64,000 nt of DNA from Symsagittifera roscoffensis. Taxonomy: Eukaryota; Xenacoelomorpha; Acoela; Convolutidae. The stretch spans positions 22,117,461-22,181,460 of the forward strand of contig NC_087070.1 of assembly GCF_963678635.1 (NCBI RefSeq), written 5' to 3'. The notes under the pieces were generated by a model. That model had not been told where the DNA came from. It did no database searches and was given only the letters and a program-made list of their open reading frames with translations. Of this stretch, positions 46,418 to 57,100 are shown piece by piece. Each line of letters begins with the position of its first letter. The stretch's first letter is position 1. Both the position numbers and the translations under genes were made by a program.

Positions 46418-49032
46418 CGTGGGCTAAAAAAATGATTATTTTGAGACTGAAAAGCGGTGGTATGGGGTTGTTCAATAATTTGTTCATAAGTATTATCATC
46501 TTGTGACTGGTGTGTCATTATATGTTGGACGGGACTTTGTGATATATTGAGTCGAAAATTTGGATTATGTGTGATTGCTAAATTTCGAAAATTTCGTGGG
46601 ACTAGGGATAGTGGATGGTTATTTGGTAGGGGTGGTAGTTGTGGTGCCGTTGGCTGTGTGTCGACATTGTTATGTTCTTCGTCGTATGTATTTTGTCGTG
46701 TTGTTATTTTTGTGTTATATTCTTTTATTTGTGCGTCTAAAAGAATTTTGTTTATAGATGTAGAAAAGATTCCAAAAAATCCTGCAAAGAGTATGCGTGC
46801 TACGCTTGCTTGTCTGTTTACTTGTGTGTGTATAGCACATGTATTGTAGATTCCTTTTAAAAGTGAGAAAAGAAATCCAATAAAGTTAAACATTGCGTAT
46901 AAAATAGTCAATTTTTCTAAGATGTAGTAGGGCCATCCTAGAAAATCAAGGATTTCATTCTTGAGTGTAACAAAGCTAAAAATGTTGATTGGTGATATAT
47001 CTTGGGGACGGTATTTTTCGCCGTTTAGATATATATAATCTTTAATGTCTTTAAAATATCCGCTGTAGTCTTGCGTGTAGATATCGGCAAAACCTGCGGT
47101 TTCTGCAAGTTTGCGTAGATTTTGGTCAATTGATTGTCTTTGTATAGTGTCCATTTGTGTTAATAATTCTTGGAATTGTTGTGTTCTAATGTGATGTTGA
47201 ATATCTGATTTTGAATAGATTCCTATTGATTGTAAGTCTATATTTGGGTTTCGAGCGATAGCGCGAATGCTTTCTGGTGAAAATTTTTTGAGTGATTGCA
47301 TTAATGTGGGATATGGAGTGAGAAGATAATATTTATTTTCATCAGGGTTTAGTTGTACTACATTGTGGCTATTTTCTGATCCACATGGGACTGCGGTATC
47401 CCAGAAATAGGTTCTTCGTGAAAGTGTATCCACGAAATGTACTTTATTCTTATAAAAGATAGGGATTCTTTTATAACATCGTTTATCTTCAAAAACGTAT
47501 AGTGGTGATACTTTCTTAGTACAAGTATAAAACCATAAGATGTTTCCTTCATAGTCTAAAAAATTTGATCTATTTCCAGATAATAAGTATCCTGCATAGG
47601 GTATTTTTAATACTGCTAGTGCAAGTGATTGTAATATTTGTGTTCGTTCTAATTCGCATAGTTGGTGTAGTGTTTCTAATTCGGAGAGTGACATTTCTTG
47701 AAAAATTCGGCTAATTGTATAATCTAGTTTCATATCTAAATGAATATCATAGTGGATATTACCGAAATATGTAGTATTCATTAGTGATAATTCTTGTAAG
47801 CGTGTGCTTCTGGTGTCATAAGGTTTTAGATGTCCACCAGGTTGTCCGTTGCTTTTTTCAAAATTAACTGGTATATAGGATGTTCCTTCGTTTAGAGGAT
47901 GACCTGTGGCATATGGGTCGATTTTTACTTTTCCAGTGGTCATGTCGAATCCTTTTTCGTATTCAACTAATATTTCAGAGTATTGTGTTCTGTGAAGTGG
48001 ATTCCTGTATTTACATGCAAGTTCTGTTTCTTGATATATTTGAAATCGTGTCAATTTATTTTCTATATTGTCTATGTTTCTAAAATCGGAACTTAGTTTG
48101 CGTGATGGATGGACTTGTTCATAAGGAATTGATTGTATGAAATATTTTTCGTGAAATTTTATCATACGAGCGTGTATTTTTGCTACTTGAAATGTTGTAC
48201 ATGTATCTTCGGGGAACCAAACAATTGTTGCTTGTGTTCTTGTTGTAGGGTCGCAATATCCTTGATCATTTTTACAAGGTAGTCGGATTCCTTGATAGAT
48301 CATTGTATTATCAGATAAATCTCGTGTGAGTTGTATTTTTTCGAGTTGTATTTTCCAATCGAAAAACATTATTTCTTGGTATCCTTTATTTTTCGTGTCT
48401 GCTTTGCAGTTTGATGGGTTATTTATACCAATGTGTGGTATCCAATGTTTATCATGTAGGTCATAGGTTAATCGTCCGTGTGCGCCGTTATACGGGTATT
48501 TTTCGTCTAATTTTATATGTCCTTGGTGTCTTTCAAGTTGTGATTGGTGTACAGAGTCTGAAAAAACTTGAAAATGAACTAATTTTCTTTGGGAATTTTT
48601 ATTTTGTGTGATGTTTAGTCTAAGTAATTCATTTTTACAATCGTCGGGATTGAGATGTAAAAGACGTTCTATATTACTTTGATAGAATGATTCATGGTCA
48701 AGTCGGTTTTTGTTGCCGTTGGAGACTTGTGAACAATGTACTTTCTTTTCGGAAAATGTCGCTGTGAATTTATAACCTGTAACTGTTGTTGCTCGGGCTT
48801 TTGAATAGAGTGTTGCTATTATATCTGTGGTTTCTATAGCCTGTGGTTCTGTTTCACATTGTGATACTTGATTTATTGCATATTTGTGTAGTGTTTTTTG
48901 TTCATTTTCTTCACAATCGTAATGTGTTACTAATAAATCTTGTGGTCCTGTACGAGGGGAAGGGTTTATGTTTTGATTTGAGGTAACTAGAAAAGGGAGT
49001 TGAAGAAAAATTAATAATTTTAGAATATACAT
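46414..49032 (-). CDS. env: envelope glycoprotein, class III (chuvirus G-like), 872 aa
   Basis: Residues 1-18 form a signal peptide (LLIFLQLPFLVTS core). The ectodomain runs to about 700 with many Cys and Asn-X-Ser/Thr sites. It opens with a YDC motif, then spaced V-x-x-C, Thr-Asp-Ile and HC positions. Further on it has the phrases DDCKN and FVDTLSRRTYF, followed by a PCG and a Tyr-rich stretch. This pattern is what I know from chuvirus (Jingchuvirales) G proteins, a class III fusion group that has been captured as env by invertebrate LTR elements. A membrane span lies at about 708-728, a second hydrophobic stretch at 744-760, and the tail has PTAP (794-797) and a YxxI signal (849-852). Its ATG overlaps the end of the upstream frame by 13 nt and its stop overlaps the next ATG. 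The family call is by pattern, not by search. Confidence 0.8.
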   Translation of the reverse strand: MYILKLLIFLQLPFLVTSNQNINPSPRTGPQDLLVTHYDCEENEQKTLHKYAINQVSQCETEPQAIETTDIIATLYSKARATTVTGYKFTATFSEKKVHCSQVSNGNKNRLDHESFYQSNIERLLHLNPDDCKNELLRLNITQNKNSQRKLVHFQVFSDSVHQSQLERHQGHIKLDEKYPYNGAHGRLTYDLHDKHWIPHIGINNPSNCKADTKNKGYQEIMFFDWKIQLEKIQLTRDLSDNTMIYQGIRLPCKNDQGYCDPTTRTQATIVWFPEDTCTTFQVAKIHARMIKFHEKYFIQSIPYEQVHPSRKLSSDFRNIDNIENKLTRFQIYQETELACKYRNPLHRTQYSEILVEYEKGFDMTTGKVKIDPYATGHPLNEGTSYIPVNFEKSNGQPGGHLKPYDTRSTRLQELSLMNTTYFGNIHYDIHLDMKLDYTISRIFQEMSLSELETLHQLCELERTQILQSLALAVLKIPYAGYLLSGNRSNFLDYEGNILWFYTCTKKVSPLYVFEDKRCYKRIPIFYKNKVHFVDTLSRRTYFWDTAVPCGSENSHNVVQLNPDENKYYLLTPYPTLMQSLKKFSPESIRAIARNPNIDLQSIGIYSKSDIQHHIRTQQFQELLTQMDTIQRQSIDQNLRKLAETAGFADIYTQDYSGYFKDIKDYIYLNGEKYRPQDISPINIFSFVTLKNEILDFLGWPYYILEKLTILYAMFNFIGFLFSLLKGIYNTCAIHTQVNRQASVARILFAGFFGIFSTSINKILLDAQIKEYNTKITTRQNTYDEEHNNVDTQPTAPQLPPLPNNHPLSLVPRNFRNLAITHNPNFRLNISQSPVQHIMTHQSQDDNTYEQIIEQPHTTAFQSQNNHFFSPR

Positions 49033-50156
49033 GTGTATGATAATCCTGAGTATGGGTTATAAAATGTAATGTAACCAATTGTGTTTTTGGTGTATCTGTC
49101 GTATTTATATATTACTTCAGTAGTTATAAACGGTGGTGGTAGTGATTGAGCTGTTATGTTAGGTGGATTTAATGGGTAGGGATGTTGTGTAATATTGTTT
49201 AATTTAACTGTGATTTCAAACTTTAATTGTAAACTGTTTTGTTGGAGTATTTGAATATTGTGATCACGGATATCGTTGTGAATATCTTGGCGATATTGTA
49301 ATCTATTAAGTGCCCAGTTATGAAGGCGGTTACTTTCTTGATGCTGTCCAAATAATGGTGGAGGTGCTGTGAATGTATTCCAATCTAATCTTAAAGGAAT
49401 ATTTATTGATGATTGTTCTCGATATCTGGCGTCGAGATTATTTGGAAAATTTAAGTTAAAGGGTGATGGTGAAAACTGGCTTATTGATGGTGTTGATGGT
49501 AGTGATAATGTTTCTGGGAGGGATGAGGATGTTGTTGTATCCGTAGAAATATCTATGGGGTCATTGACTAAATTTGGTTCACCTTGTGTAAAGGAATGTG
49601 TAGTCCAATATGGCAGTCGTGATGTTAGGTTTGGGGGGTTAAAGGGATTTTCACGTATTTGTTCAGATGTTGGTGTTGAACCTAAGTAGTCTGAGGGTAG
49701 ACTTGAAGTGCTTCGTTGTGAAAAAAGTGTAGGAGTTTCTGGTGTGATACCAGTGGTGTTTTCTGGAGTGGTTTGTGATGGGGATTGAGGTATATCAAAA
49801 TGAACTCGGGGAGTTTGAAAATTTCTATTTCGTCGAGGATGTATAATTTGTCTATTGATTTCTGTTGTGTTTTGGTTTTGACTAAGGTTTCGTATTCTAC
49901 TTAGTTCTTGTGGTAGTGTTGGGTAAAGATTATATGTTGGTTCACTTAGAGATGCTTGTCGTTGAACTGGTTCTAGTGGTTCAGATAAACGAGCGTGCCG
50001 TTCTTCAAAAGTGTATGGATTGTCTTGAAAAGAAATTCGTGTAGATGTTTGAGGATTTTGAGTAGTTGAAGGTGGTGTTGGATTATCTTGGGATGATGTC
50101 GGTGAAGACTGATTTTGTGACTGTTGGGTAGCAATTTTTGATGGATTTTTGAATTG
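49020..50156 (-). CDS. methionine-less 378-codon open frame upstream of env
   Basis: From the stop at 50157-50159 to TAA at 49020-49022 one frame on the coding strand is open for 378 codons and contains no ATG. Roughly the first two thirds are Pro/Ser/Thr/Asn/Gln-rich; the last third is mixed and includes LHNWALNRLQYRQDIHNDI. It has several Asn-X-Ser/Thr sites. Its end overlaps the env start by 13 nt in another frame. The length and composition are far from random for this AT-rich strand, so it is probably an exon reached by splicing (a CCCAACAG acceptor-like site lies at about 50124) or translated by non-AUG initiation. No domain recognised. It could instead be a leader or N-terminal segment spliced to another ORF. 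Confidence 0.6.
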   Translation of the reverse strand, partial: QFKNPSKIATQQSQNQSSPTSSQDNPTPPSTTQNPQTSTRISFQDNPYTFEERHARLSEPLEPVQRQASLSEPTYNLYPTLPQELSRIRNLSQNQNTTEINRQIIHPRRNRNFQTPRVHFDIPQSPSQTTPENTTGITPETPTLFSQRSTSSLPSDYLGSTPTSEQIRENPFNPPNLTSRLPYWTTHSFTQGEPNLVNDPIDISTDTTTSSSLPETLSLPSTPSISQFSPSPFNLNFPNNLDARYREQSSINIPLRLDWNTFTAPPPLFGQHQESNRLHNWALNRLQYRQDIHNDIRDHNIQILQQNSLQLKFEITVKLNNITQHPYPLNPPNITAQSLPPPFITTEVIYKYDRYTKNTIGYITFYNPYSGLSYTCIF

Positions 50157-50161
50157 TTACT

Positions 50162-50350
50162 TTAGTGAGAAATTTTGTGTTTATTATAATATTCTTCCAA
50201 AAAAAGAATTAGAAGGACTGTTGCTAGGGCAAATGTGAGGATTGCTTTCTTTATACATTTACATATTGTCAAAATGAGGGATAATAGAAATGTTATGAAA
50301 ATTACAAACAATAAAAAAATATCGGTTCTACTGAAAATTGTTCGTATCAT
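50162..50350 (-). CDS. small hydrophobic protein, 62 aa (accessory ORF)
   Basis: The ATG overlaps the stop of the preceding 76-aa ORF (ATGA, 50347-50350). The protein has two strongly hydrophobic segments (about residues 11-29 and 36-51) separated by a short CKCIKK basic turn and ends in a polar tail. Size and layout resemble small hydrophobic or viroporin-like viral proteins, by analogy only. It ends six bases before the methionine-less frame opens. Confidence 0.5.
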   Translation of the reverse strand: MIRTIFSRTDIFLLFVIFITFLLSLILTICKCIKKAILTFALATVLLILFLEEYYNKHKISH

Positions 50351-50577
50351 TTAGACAAGTTGTTAAAATCGTACCTGTGGATATATTCAAGGGTTTTGGA
50401 AAGTTGGAGGAATAGTTCGAGTATTGTGTAGAAAATTAAAAAAATGTTACAAAAAATGATTAAGATTATTAGAAAAGATTCAAGTATATCAAAAAGAAAT
50501 ATTATAAAAGCTTCAAGTATTGAAAAAAAATGTTTAAAATTTATAAGTATTTGAGCGACTGTTTGAGAGAAAAGCAT
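50347..50577 (-). CDS. small hydrophobic protein, 76 aa (accessory ORF)
   Basis: The ATG at 50577 follows directly after the stop of another frame (TAAATG). The middle of the protein (about residues 18-57) is almost wholly Phe/Ile/Leu with a few acidic residues, so it likely spans the membrane once or twice. The stop overlaps the ATG of the next small ORF. No homolog recognised. Confidence 0.5.
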   Translation of the reverse strand: MLFSQTVAQILINFKHFFSILEAFIIFLFDILESFLIILIIFCNIFLIFYTILELFLQLSKTLEYIHRYDFNNLSK

Positions 50578-50730
50578 TTAAGAAATGATCTCTTGGTCGA
50601 ATATTTTTTGCTGTTTGAGGCGATTTTCTAGTGTGGTCGAATTATTTATTAGTTTTTTGACAAGTGGGTTGAGTTTTGTAAAAAATTGTTGGGGGCAATT
50701 TTCATGGCGACTGGGAGGTCGTCTTTTTCT
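50578..50730 (-). CDS. short methionine-less frame with basic start
   Basis: Open from 50730 to TAA at 50578-50580 without an ATG, about 50 residues. It starts RKRRPPSR (nuclear-signal-like) and continues as a charged, possibly helical segment. Its stop is directly followed by the ATG of the 76-aa ORF. It could be a downstream exon of a spliced regulatory protein; an acceptor-like CTCCCAG lies at about 50711. It may equally be chance at this length. Confidence 0.3.
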   Translation of the reverse strand, partial: RKRRPPSRHENCPQQFFTKLNPLVKKLINNSTTLENRLKQQKIFDQEIIS

Positions 50731-51177
50731 TTATTTTTGTTTGTCAAATGATCCGGGGTATGGTGAGATTTTTGTACTTTAGGCTAATTAAAATCTTCAT
50801 TTTGTTACTTTAGGCTAAGTTATCAAATTTGTTTTGGGGGTATTCGTGGTCTGAGTTGGGGAAATATTGTTGATCTTTGGGTTATTAGATAAGGGAGGGG
50901 TACGGTATTATGGTGATATTTATTTTAGCTGTCAAGTTGGAGTGGTTTGCTTATTTTTGACCTGGAGGTTGTAAAGTTATAGTTAGAGATGTGCCTGGAG
51001 TTCTAGATTATTCGTCTAATTGATCTTAGTTTGAGTTAGAGAAAGTGGCGGATTGGATGAATCCTATTGGTCTATTTTGAACTAGAATTATTGCGTACTT
51101 GTGAGCATGTTATTTTGAAAAAATGAAATGAAAAATGTTACGGATGTTTCAAGATTGTGAAGTGTAAAATCTTAAAA
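50731..51177 (-). other. spacer between pol and accessory ORFs
   Basis: No ATG-started ORF on the coding strand. The word TACTTTAGGCTAA occurs twice (about 50776 and 50805) and again at the left window edge in copy A. The spacer matches copy A at about 1-420. Confidence 0.6.
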
Positions 51178-54100
51178 TTACTTTTTAAATTCTACTTTCT
51201 TTAATATTTTAGATTGGGGGATGAACATTTTGTAGTTTTTACGTGGTTGATTTCGGAGTCTTGTTGTTTTTCTATGTTCTGATTTGTCTATTTCTTCTTG
51301 GGGTATTATTTGTTCTGTCATTTTTCTATTTTTTCTTGGTTTTGGAGATTCTTTATGGTTTTGTGTATTGTTTTTGGTGGCGGTTGGTTTTGTGTTTTGA
51401 TTTTCGGTGGGGTTATCATTTTGTTCTGTGTTTTTCAGATGTGGTTCATTTTGAATGATTTTTAATCCTGTGAAAGAATATAATTGAGTTAATTCGCGGA
51501 GTGCGTATTCTTTTGGGTAATAAGGTAATAGGTTGTTTCGATGTTGAACGATTTCTTTTTTGTTTGAGTCGGTAATTTTATATGTGACATCAGTGGGTTT
51601 TGCAATTATTTGGTAGGGTCCTTTTCGGAGGGGTTGTAATTTTTTAGAAATTCCTTTTTGAGTATTAAAATTAGGTATTAAAACAAATGTTCCAATTTTT
51701 AAATCGGAAGCTGGTGTAAAGCGTGAATTGATTTGTTCATTTATGTTTTGTCTTTGTAATAACTTTTTCGTTATTTTTTGGTAAATTTCATTGTGTTTCT
51801 TATCTCTATTTAAAATCCATTCGGTGTGTGTACCGGAGGCTAATTTAAGAATTTGTGGGTGATGAAAATGATCTTCATCGTGCGTATGTAATGGGAGGTT
51901 ATAACAAATTGAGTCTTTATTTGGTTGACAATAACCTTGTGCGTTTTTATGAGAATTTGCTGTAAACATTATTGGTTTGCGTGGCTTTTGGTTAAAAACC
52001 ATTTCATATGGTGACATTCCTAAAGTTGTCGTAATTTGTGAATTATATGCTAAGGGAAATAATTTTACATCTGCTGACCATTCGGTATATTTTGTATCAT
52101 TTCCATTGATGATACATCTAAGATATTCTTGTAGTGAACGGTTCATACCTTCGACTAAGCCGTTTGTCCAAGGTGCATGAGATGTACGTGGTTTGTGTTT
52201 AATGTTATATAAATGACATAGTGTTATTATTTCATTATTTATGAATTCTGTACCATTGTCTGTAACTAAAATTTCTGGTAGGCCAAATTTTGCTATCCAG
52301 TGTTCATAAAGTGTTGTATATGCGTAATAAGCATTACAATGTGGTACTGGGTTAAGTGCTACATAGTGTGTGAATGCGTCAACAATTACCATAATGTAGG
52401 AGTTTCCTTCTGATGAGGGTGAAATTGGTCCTTTAGTATCAAATGAGATACGGTGATTAAAGTACAAACTTTGTCCTTTAAAATCTTGTTTTTGTGCTAT
52501 TTGTTTTTGATTTGGGTAAGGTTTATTCAGTTGACATACTATACAATCATTGCATAGTACTTTTATCCAAATTGGTGCATTTGGGAAGTAAAAATTTTGT
52601 ATAAAATTTGAATATGTTTTCTCTGATCCAGAGTGTCCTTTAATATTTTGTGTATGTGAAATATTAAAAGCTATAAGAATCATACTTAAAGGGAGACATG
52701 GAACTGTAGATTCATTTAATTTGTATTCTAGAAGGTCTGTGTTTTCGTTAATTGTTGTATTATTGAATTTTCGAAAATATCGGAGGAGTGTTTTATTTCC
52801 TAAAATGGTTGAATCTGCTTTGATAGGTTTAGTTTTATATTTGTGCCATGATTTCAGTTGTCGAATTACTGGGTCAAGGTTTTGATATTGTTTCAGTGTT
52901 GAAATTGTAATTGTTTCTGTTGGGGGGAGAAAAATGTTTTCGATTTCTAATGTAGATAAGGGTATTGTATCAAGTGGGTCGTGAAGGTCAAAAACTTGAT
53001 TTATTGTGTATTTTGAATCATTTGTTTGTGGTCCTGATAAATTTATTTTATCAGTTAAATCTTCTTTTTCAATTAGTGGAAAATGGTCTTTCTTAGGCAG
53101 GTGTTGTTTTGTTCGTTTTTGTTGAGTGTTATTTTTTATCCATTGAGAATATGGGATTGGTTTGAAGGTTGATGTTCCAAGTAAATCAACTTCATAATGA
53201 TTATTTTGACAATCTAAATAAAGTGGGAAATGTTGTAAATTATTTATTTGTGATTGTTCAATATCAGTTTTTACTGCATATTTGCATTCTAATCGGGGTG
53301 ATGTTTCGTTTTCTGCAAGGTAGAATTTTATATTTTTGGGTATTTCAACTGTTGTTTTTCGTGTAAGTAATTCAGGTGGTGTATTTCGACTTAAGGTGTC
53401 TGGTAATGCAAGATTTTTTCCTGCAGTCCAAACTATATGTAAGTTTGGAAATTTCATTAGAATTAGTTGAAATCTGTAAACTCGGTGGTTTGGGTTAGAT
53501 TTTTGTGTAAAGAGAAAGATGATTGGTTTATGGTCTGTGAATAAAACTGTTGGATGTTTTGATCCAAGTATCAGAAATTCATATTCTGTCAGTGTATATA
53601 TTATGGCTGTACATTCTCTCATTAGAGTTGAGAGTCGTAGCTCTGCTTGAGTGAATAATCGAGAATTTGCTGATATCAAGTTCATTTTATTTGTACCATT
53701 ATGTGATTGTAATAGTGCTGCGCCGATGCCAAAGTTCGAAGCATCGCACATTGCATAAAATGGTTGATTTGAGTCTGGAATTGTGTTTGAAATTTGTTCA
53801 GTTAAAAGTTTCTTTATTTCTTCAAATCGTGTTTGATGTTCTGTGTTCCATTCAAAATTATTTTGTTGTCTAAGGATGTTATAAAATGGTCGTAGATATA
53901 ATTGCATTTTATAAACATATTTACTTAAAAAGTTTAACATTCCAAGGAATTCTTGGATTTTCTTTTTATTTGTTGGTGGTTGAAGTTTTTGAATAGCGTC
54001 AATGCGTGACTTCAGTGGAGTGATTGTTTTTCTTTCGATGTTATGTCCTAAGAATTTAACTCTTGTTAAAAAGAAGTGTGATTTATCGGGGGCGGCCTTC

Positions 54101-57100
54101 AGATTTTCGTTCTGAAGTATTTGGTGATATTTTTCTAAAACATTGAACATTTCGTCTTTTGTTTGTGATTGCATAAAAACATCGTCTAAATAGGTGATTG
54201 CGTTTTTCTTGAGTATTAGTGGTCTAAAAATTTTGCTCATAAAAGCTGAAAATGCTGCTGGTCCTATGGATATTCCATAGAATAGACGGTTAAATTCATA
54301 TTGTTGGTTTCCGATAACAAATTGTGTTAAACGTCGTGATTGTTCATCTAGTGGCATTTGATTGTATGCACTATTCATATCGGCGGTTGTAAAGTATTTG
54401 CCGTTTATTTTTGTTAAAATAACTTGTATTGGTTCAATGGGCCAATTACATTTTGATTCGTCTATAAGTGAATTGAGGTATCTAGCATCGAGAACGATTT
54501 TTAATGATTCTCCTTTGGCTAGAATGATAACGGGGTTGATGAATGTGTTGCCTTTTGGTTGTTCTTCTTTATTAACTGGTGATATGATATTGTACTGTTC
54601 TAAAATATCGAGTAATCTGTTTACTTTATCATGTAAGTGAATTGGTACTTTACTTGCTCTCTGTTTTTTGAAAACTGCGTCTGGTTTTAATGGGAGATGT
54701 AGTGATGAACTGATTTTGCCAACATCGAATTTTGATGTTGCATAGATTGATGAATATTTTATTAGCTGTTTGGCTAATTTTTCAAATTCGTCTTGTGTTA
54801 TTTGTGAATGTTGGAAATTAAACATTGTTAAAAATTTCTGTTGGTCCTCTGTGTAGTTACTTATATTGAATGTAGGTTTGAAATATGGAGTTTTTGTGAA
54901 ATAATCCGTATTTCTGTTTTCGTTACTTATTATATTATTTATAGATAATTCTTCATTAAGAATTGTAGATTGGCAAATATCTAGTAATTGGAGTATATTA
55001 TTTACGCGATAGGCTTTTTCGTGTATTGGTGATATTGTAGCGTTGGTTTCACAATATCCTAAAAGTCCTAAAGGTAATGTTACTTGATAAGGTGTGTTGT
55101 TATAAACATGTAAGGAAATAATATCTGAATTCGAATTTTTCAAATATTTTATTGAAGAGATTGTGATTTTGAAAAATTTATGAATAGGTTTGAATTCAAA
55201 ATCTGACATATAAAATTTTTGTTTGTTTTGTTCTTTATCATATTGGTGAACTTGTTTGATTGAAAAATTATAGATGTTTCCTGATAGTGGTTTCAGGTGT
55301 TTTCTTTGTTGGTTAAATATCGGATAGAATTTTGAAAAGAATGGTGGTTGTTTATTTAATCTTTGAAAAAATGTTAAGGATGTTTCTTTTGTTTTTGTGT
55401 ATTTATCTTTGATTAATATTTTACTATTTAGGATGTTAATTGTTGGTATATACTTCGAAATAAATGGTATTCCAATGATATTATATTTAATATCAGTGAT
55501 ATGGAATATTTGTTTAAATGGCTTATTTAAAATTTTGCTTTGCTCCATTGTTCTGGTAGGGAGGAGAAATAATTGGATTTTTCCGTAGTTTATCAGTGTT
55601 GATCCTTGTGCTGTTGCTAGTTTGCTGGAGGTTTCAAGAGGTGTTAGCTTTGGGTGTAAGGATTTTATTTCATTCCATGTGGGGATGTTTATTATGTTTG
55701 ATTCTGCTCCTGAATCAATTAAAAAATCTATTTCAAGGTCTGGTGGTTGAAATTCTTTATTTCTTGGGCTTTCTAAGAGAAATGGTATTGTCCAAATTTT
55801 TTCTTTGGGTTGTTCTTTTTGTATATTTTGGTAGATGTGGTTTGTATTCAAGCATTTTGTTTTGACATTTTGATTGGGTTGTTCTGTAGTATTTTTTGCA
55901 TTTGTTTCTTGCGTTGTTGGTGTGGAATTTATGGGTGTAGTGTAATGATTTTGAAGAAATTCTGATTGATTTTCATATATGTGTGATGGAAAGGGTTGTT
56001 CATATATGACAGATTCATAGTCATTTTCGACTTTTATCATATTGATAGCAAGAGTGTTTTCAGTATCACTTTCTGAATCTGATGATGTACAATTTATTTG
56101 ATTGAGTTGTAACGTATCAGTAACTGTGTCATCAATACCTGGGGGGTCTGATGTTGTTTCTGGGTTAGATTGTACTTGATTGATTTGCCTTTGATGTTTA
56201 GGTGTATTACTTCTATGGCGATTATTAGAATTATTATAGTTATTATTATTCCTATGTGGTGATTGGGAATAATTTCTGTAACGATTATTATAACTTGGGT
56301 GTCGATTTTGTGAATTATTTCGCGATCTGTTTTGGTAGTTATTGTTTGGTCTGTTATAGTTCGATCTATTATATGAGTTATTCCTTGATCGATTGTTCGG
56401 ATAATTCTGGTTTCGGTTGTTTGAATAACTTCTATTTCGATTATAGGAGTAGTTTCTATTCCTATTGTATGATGAATTTCGTGATTGGTTGTTTGGATAG
56501 TAGTTATTTCTTGATTGGGAATTAGATCTAGAAACAAATCGTTGTGTGTTTGAATTTGATCTGGAGTAGTTATTTCGACTATTTGGTCTATTGTAGTGAT
56601 TTTGTGATGAATTATACGTGTTTCTTCGTTCTGGTGATCTTCCTCTATAACTTGAGTTATATGGTGATTGATTTCTTGTATAACTTGTATTGTTCGGAAG
56701 TGGCTTTCCTGAACTGTTGTTGCTGTATACATTTTTGTTTGGTAGATTTTGATCTTTTTTCATGTATTGATAGAATGATTTATTTGGTTCTTTGTATTTT
56801 TGAGGTTTATTTTGACTATCTTGCTGTTTTTGTCTACATTCGGAAATACTATGTCCGTATCGTCGGCAATAATTACACCATTTTTTGAAAGATGGTTTGC
56901 CTTTGAAGTTTGGGTTCTTTTCATAAATATTGAGTATTTCAGTGATTTTTTCAACGAGGTCTGTTTCTGATTCCTGTATATTCTTAATGTTAGTGGAAGT
57001 CGTTTCAATTTTGTTAACGTATTGTAATTTCAGATTTTCCGTTTCTTCTAGTTTCATCGTGATTTCTGCTTGTTCTAGTTTGTCTACTAGTTTTCGAAAA

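Noticed and set aside
46305..46499. 64-aa - strand ORF spanning the env/599-aa junction
   Set aside because: It lies in a third frame over the overlap of two much longer ORFs and shows no independent support.
50156..50162. -1 frameshift from the 62-aa ORF into the methionine-less frame
   Set aside because: The upstream stop precedes the opening of the downstream frame by six bases, so a simple frameshift cannot join them.
51243..51458. + strand ORF antisense to pol, and similar + strand frames through 42.6-61.5 kb
   Set aside because: They are Phe/Val/Leu-rich mirror frames of the real - strand ORFs, without motifs or starts of their own.
56094..56732. 212-aa - strand Ile/Thr/His-rich ORF inside gag-pol
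   Set aside because: Alternative frame of the Arg/Asn/Tyr-rich repetitive Gag segment; the open length follows from repeated codons. The matching frame in copy A (5235-5672) has the same cause.
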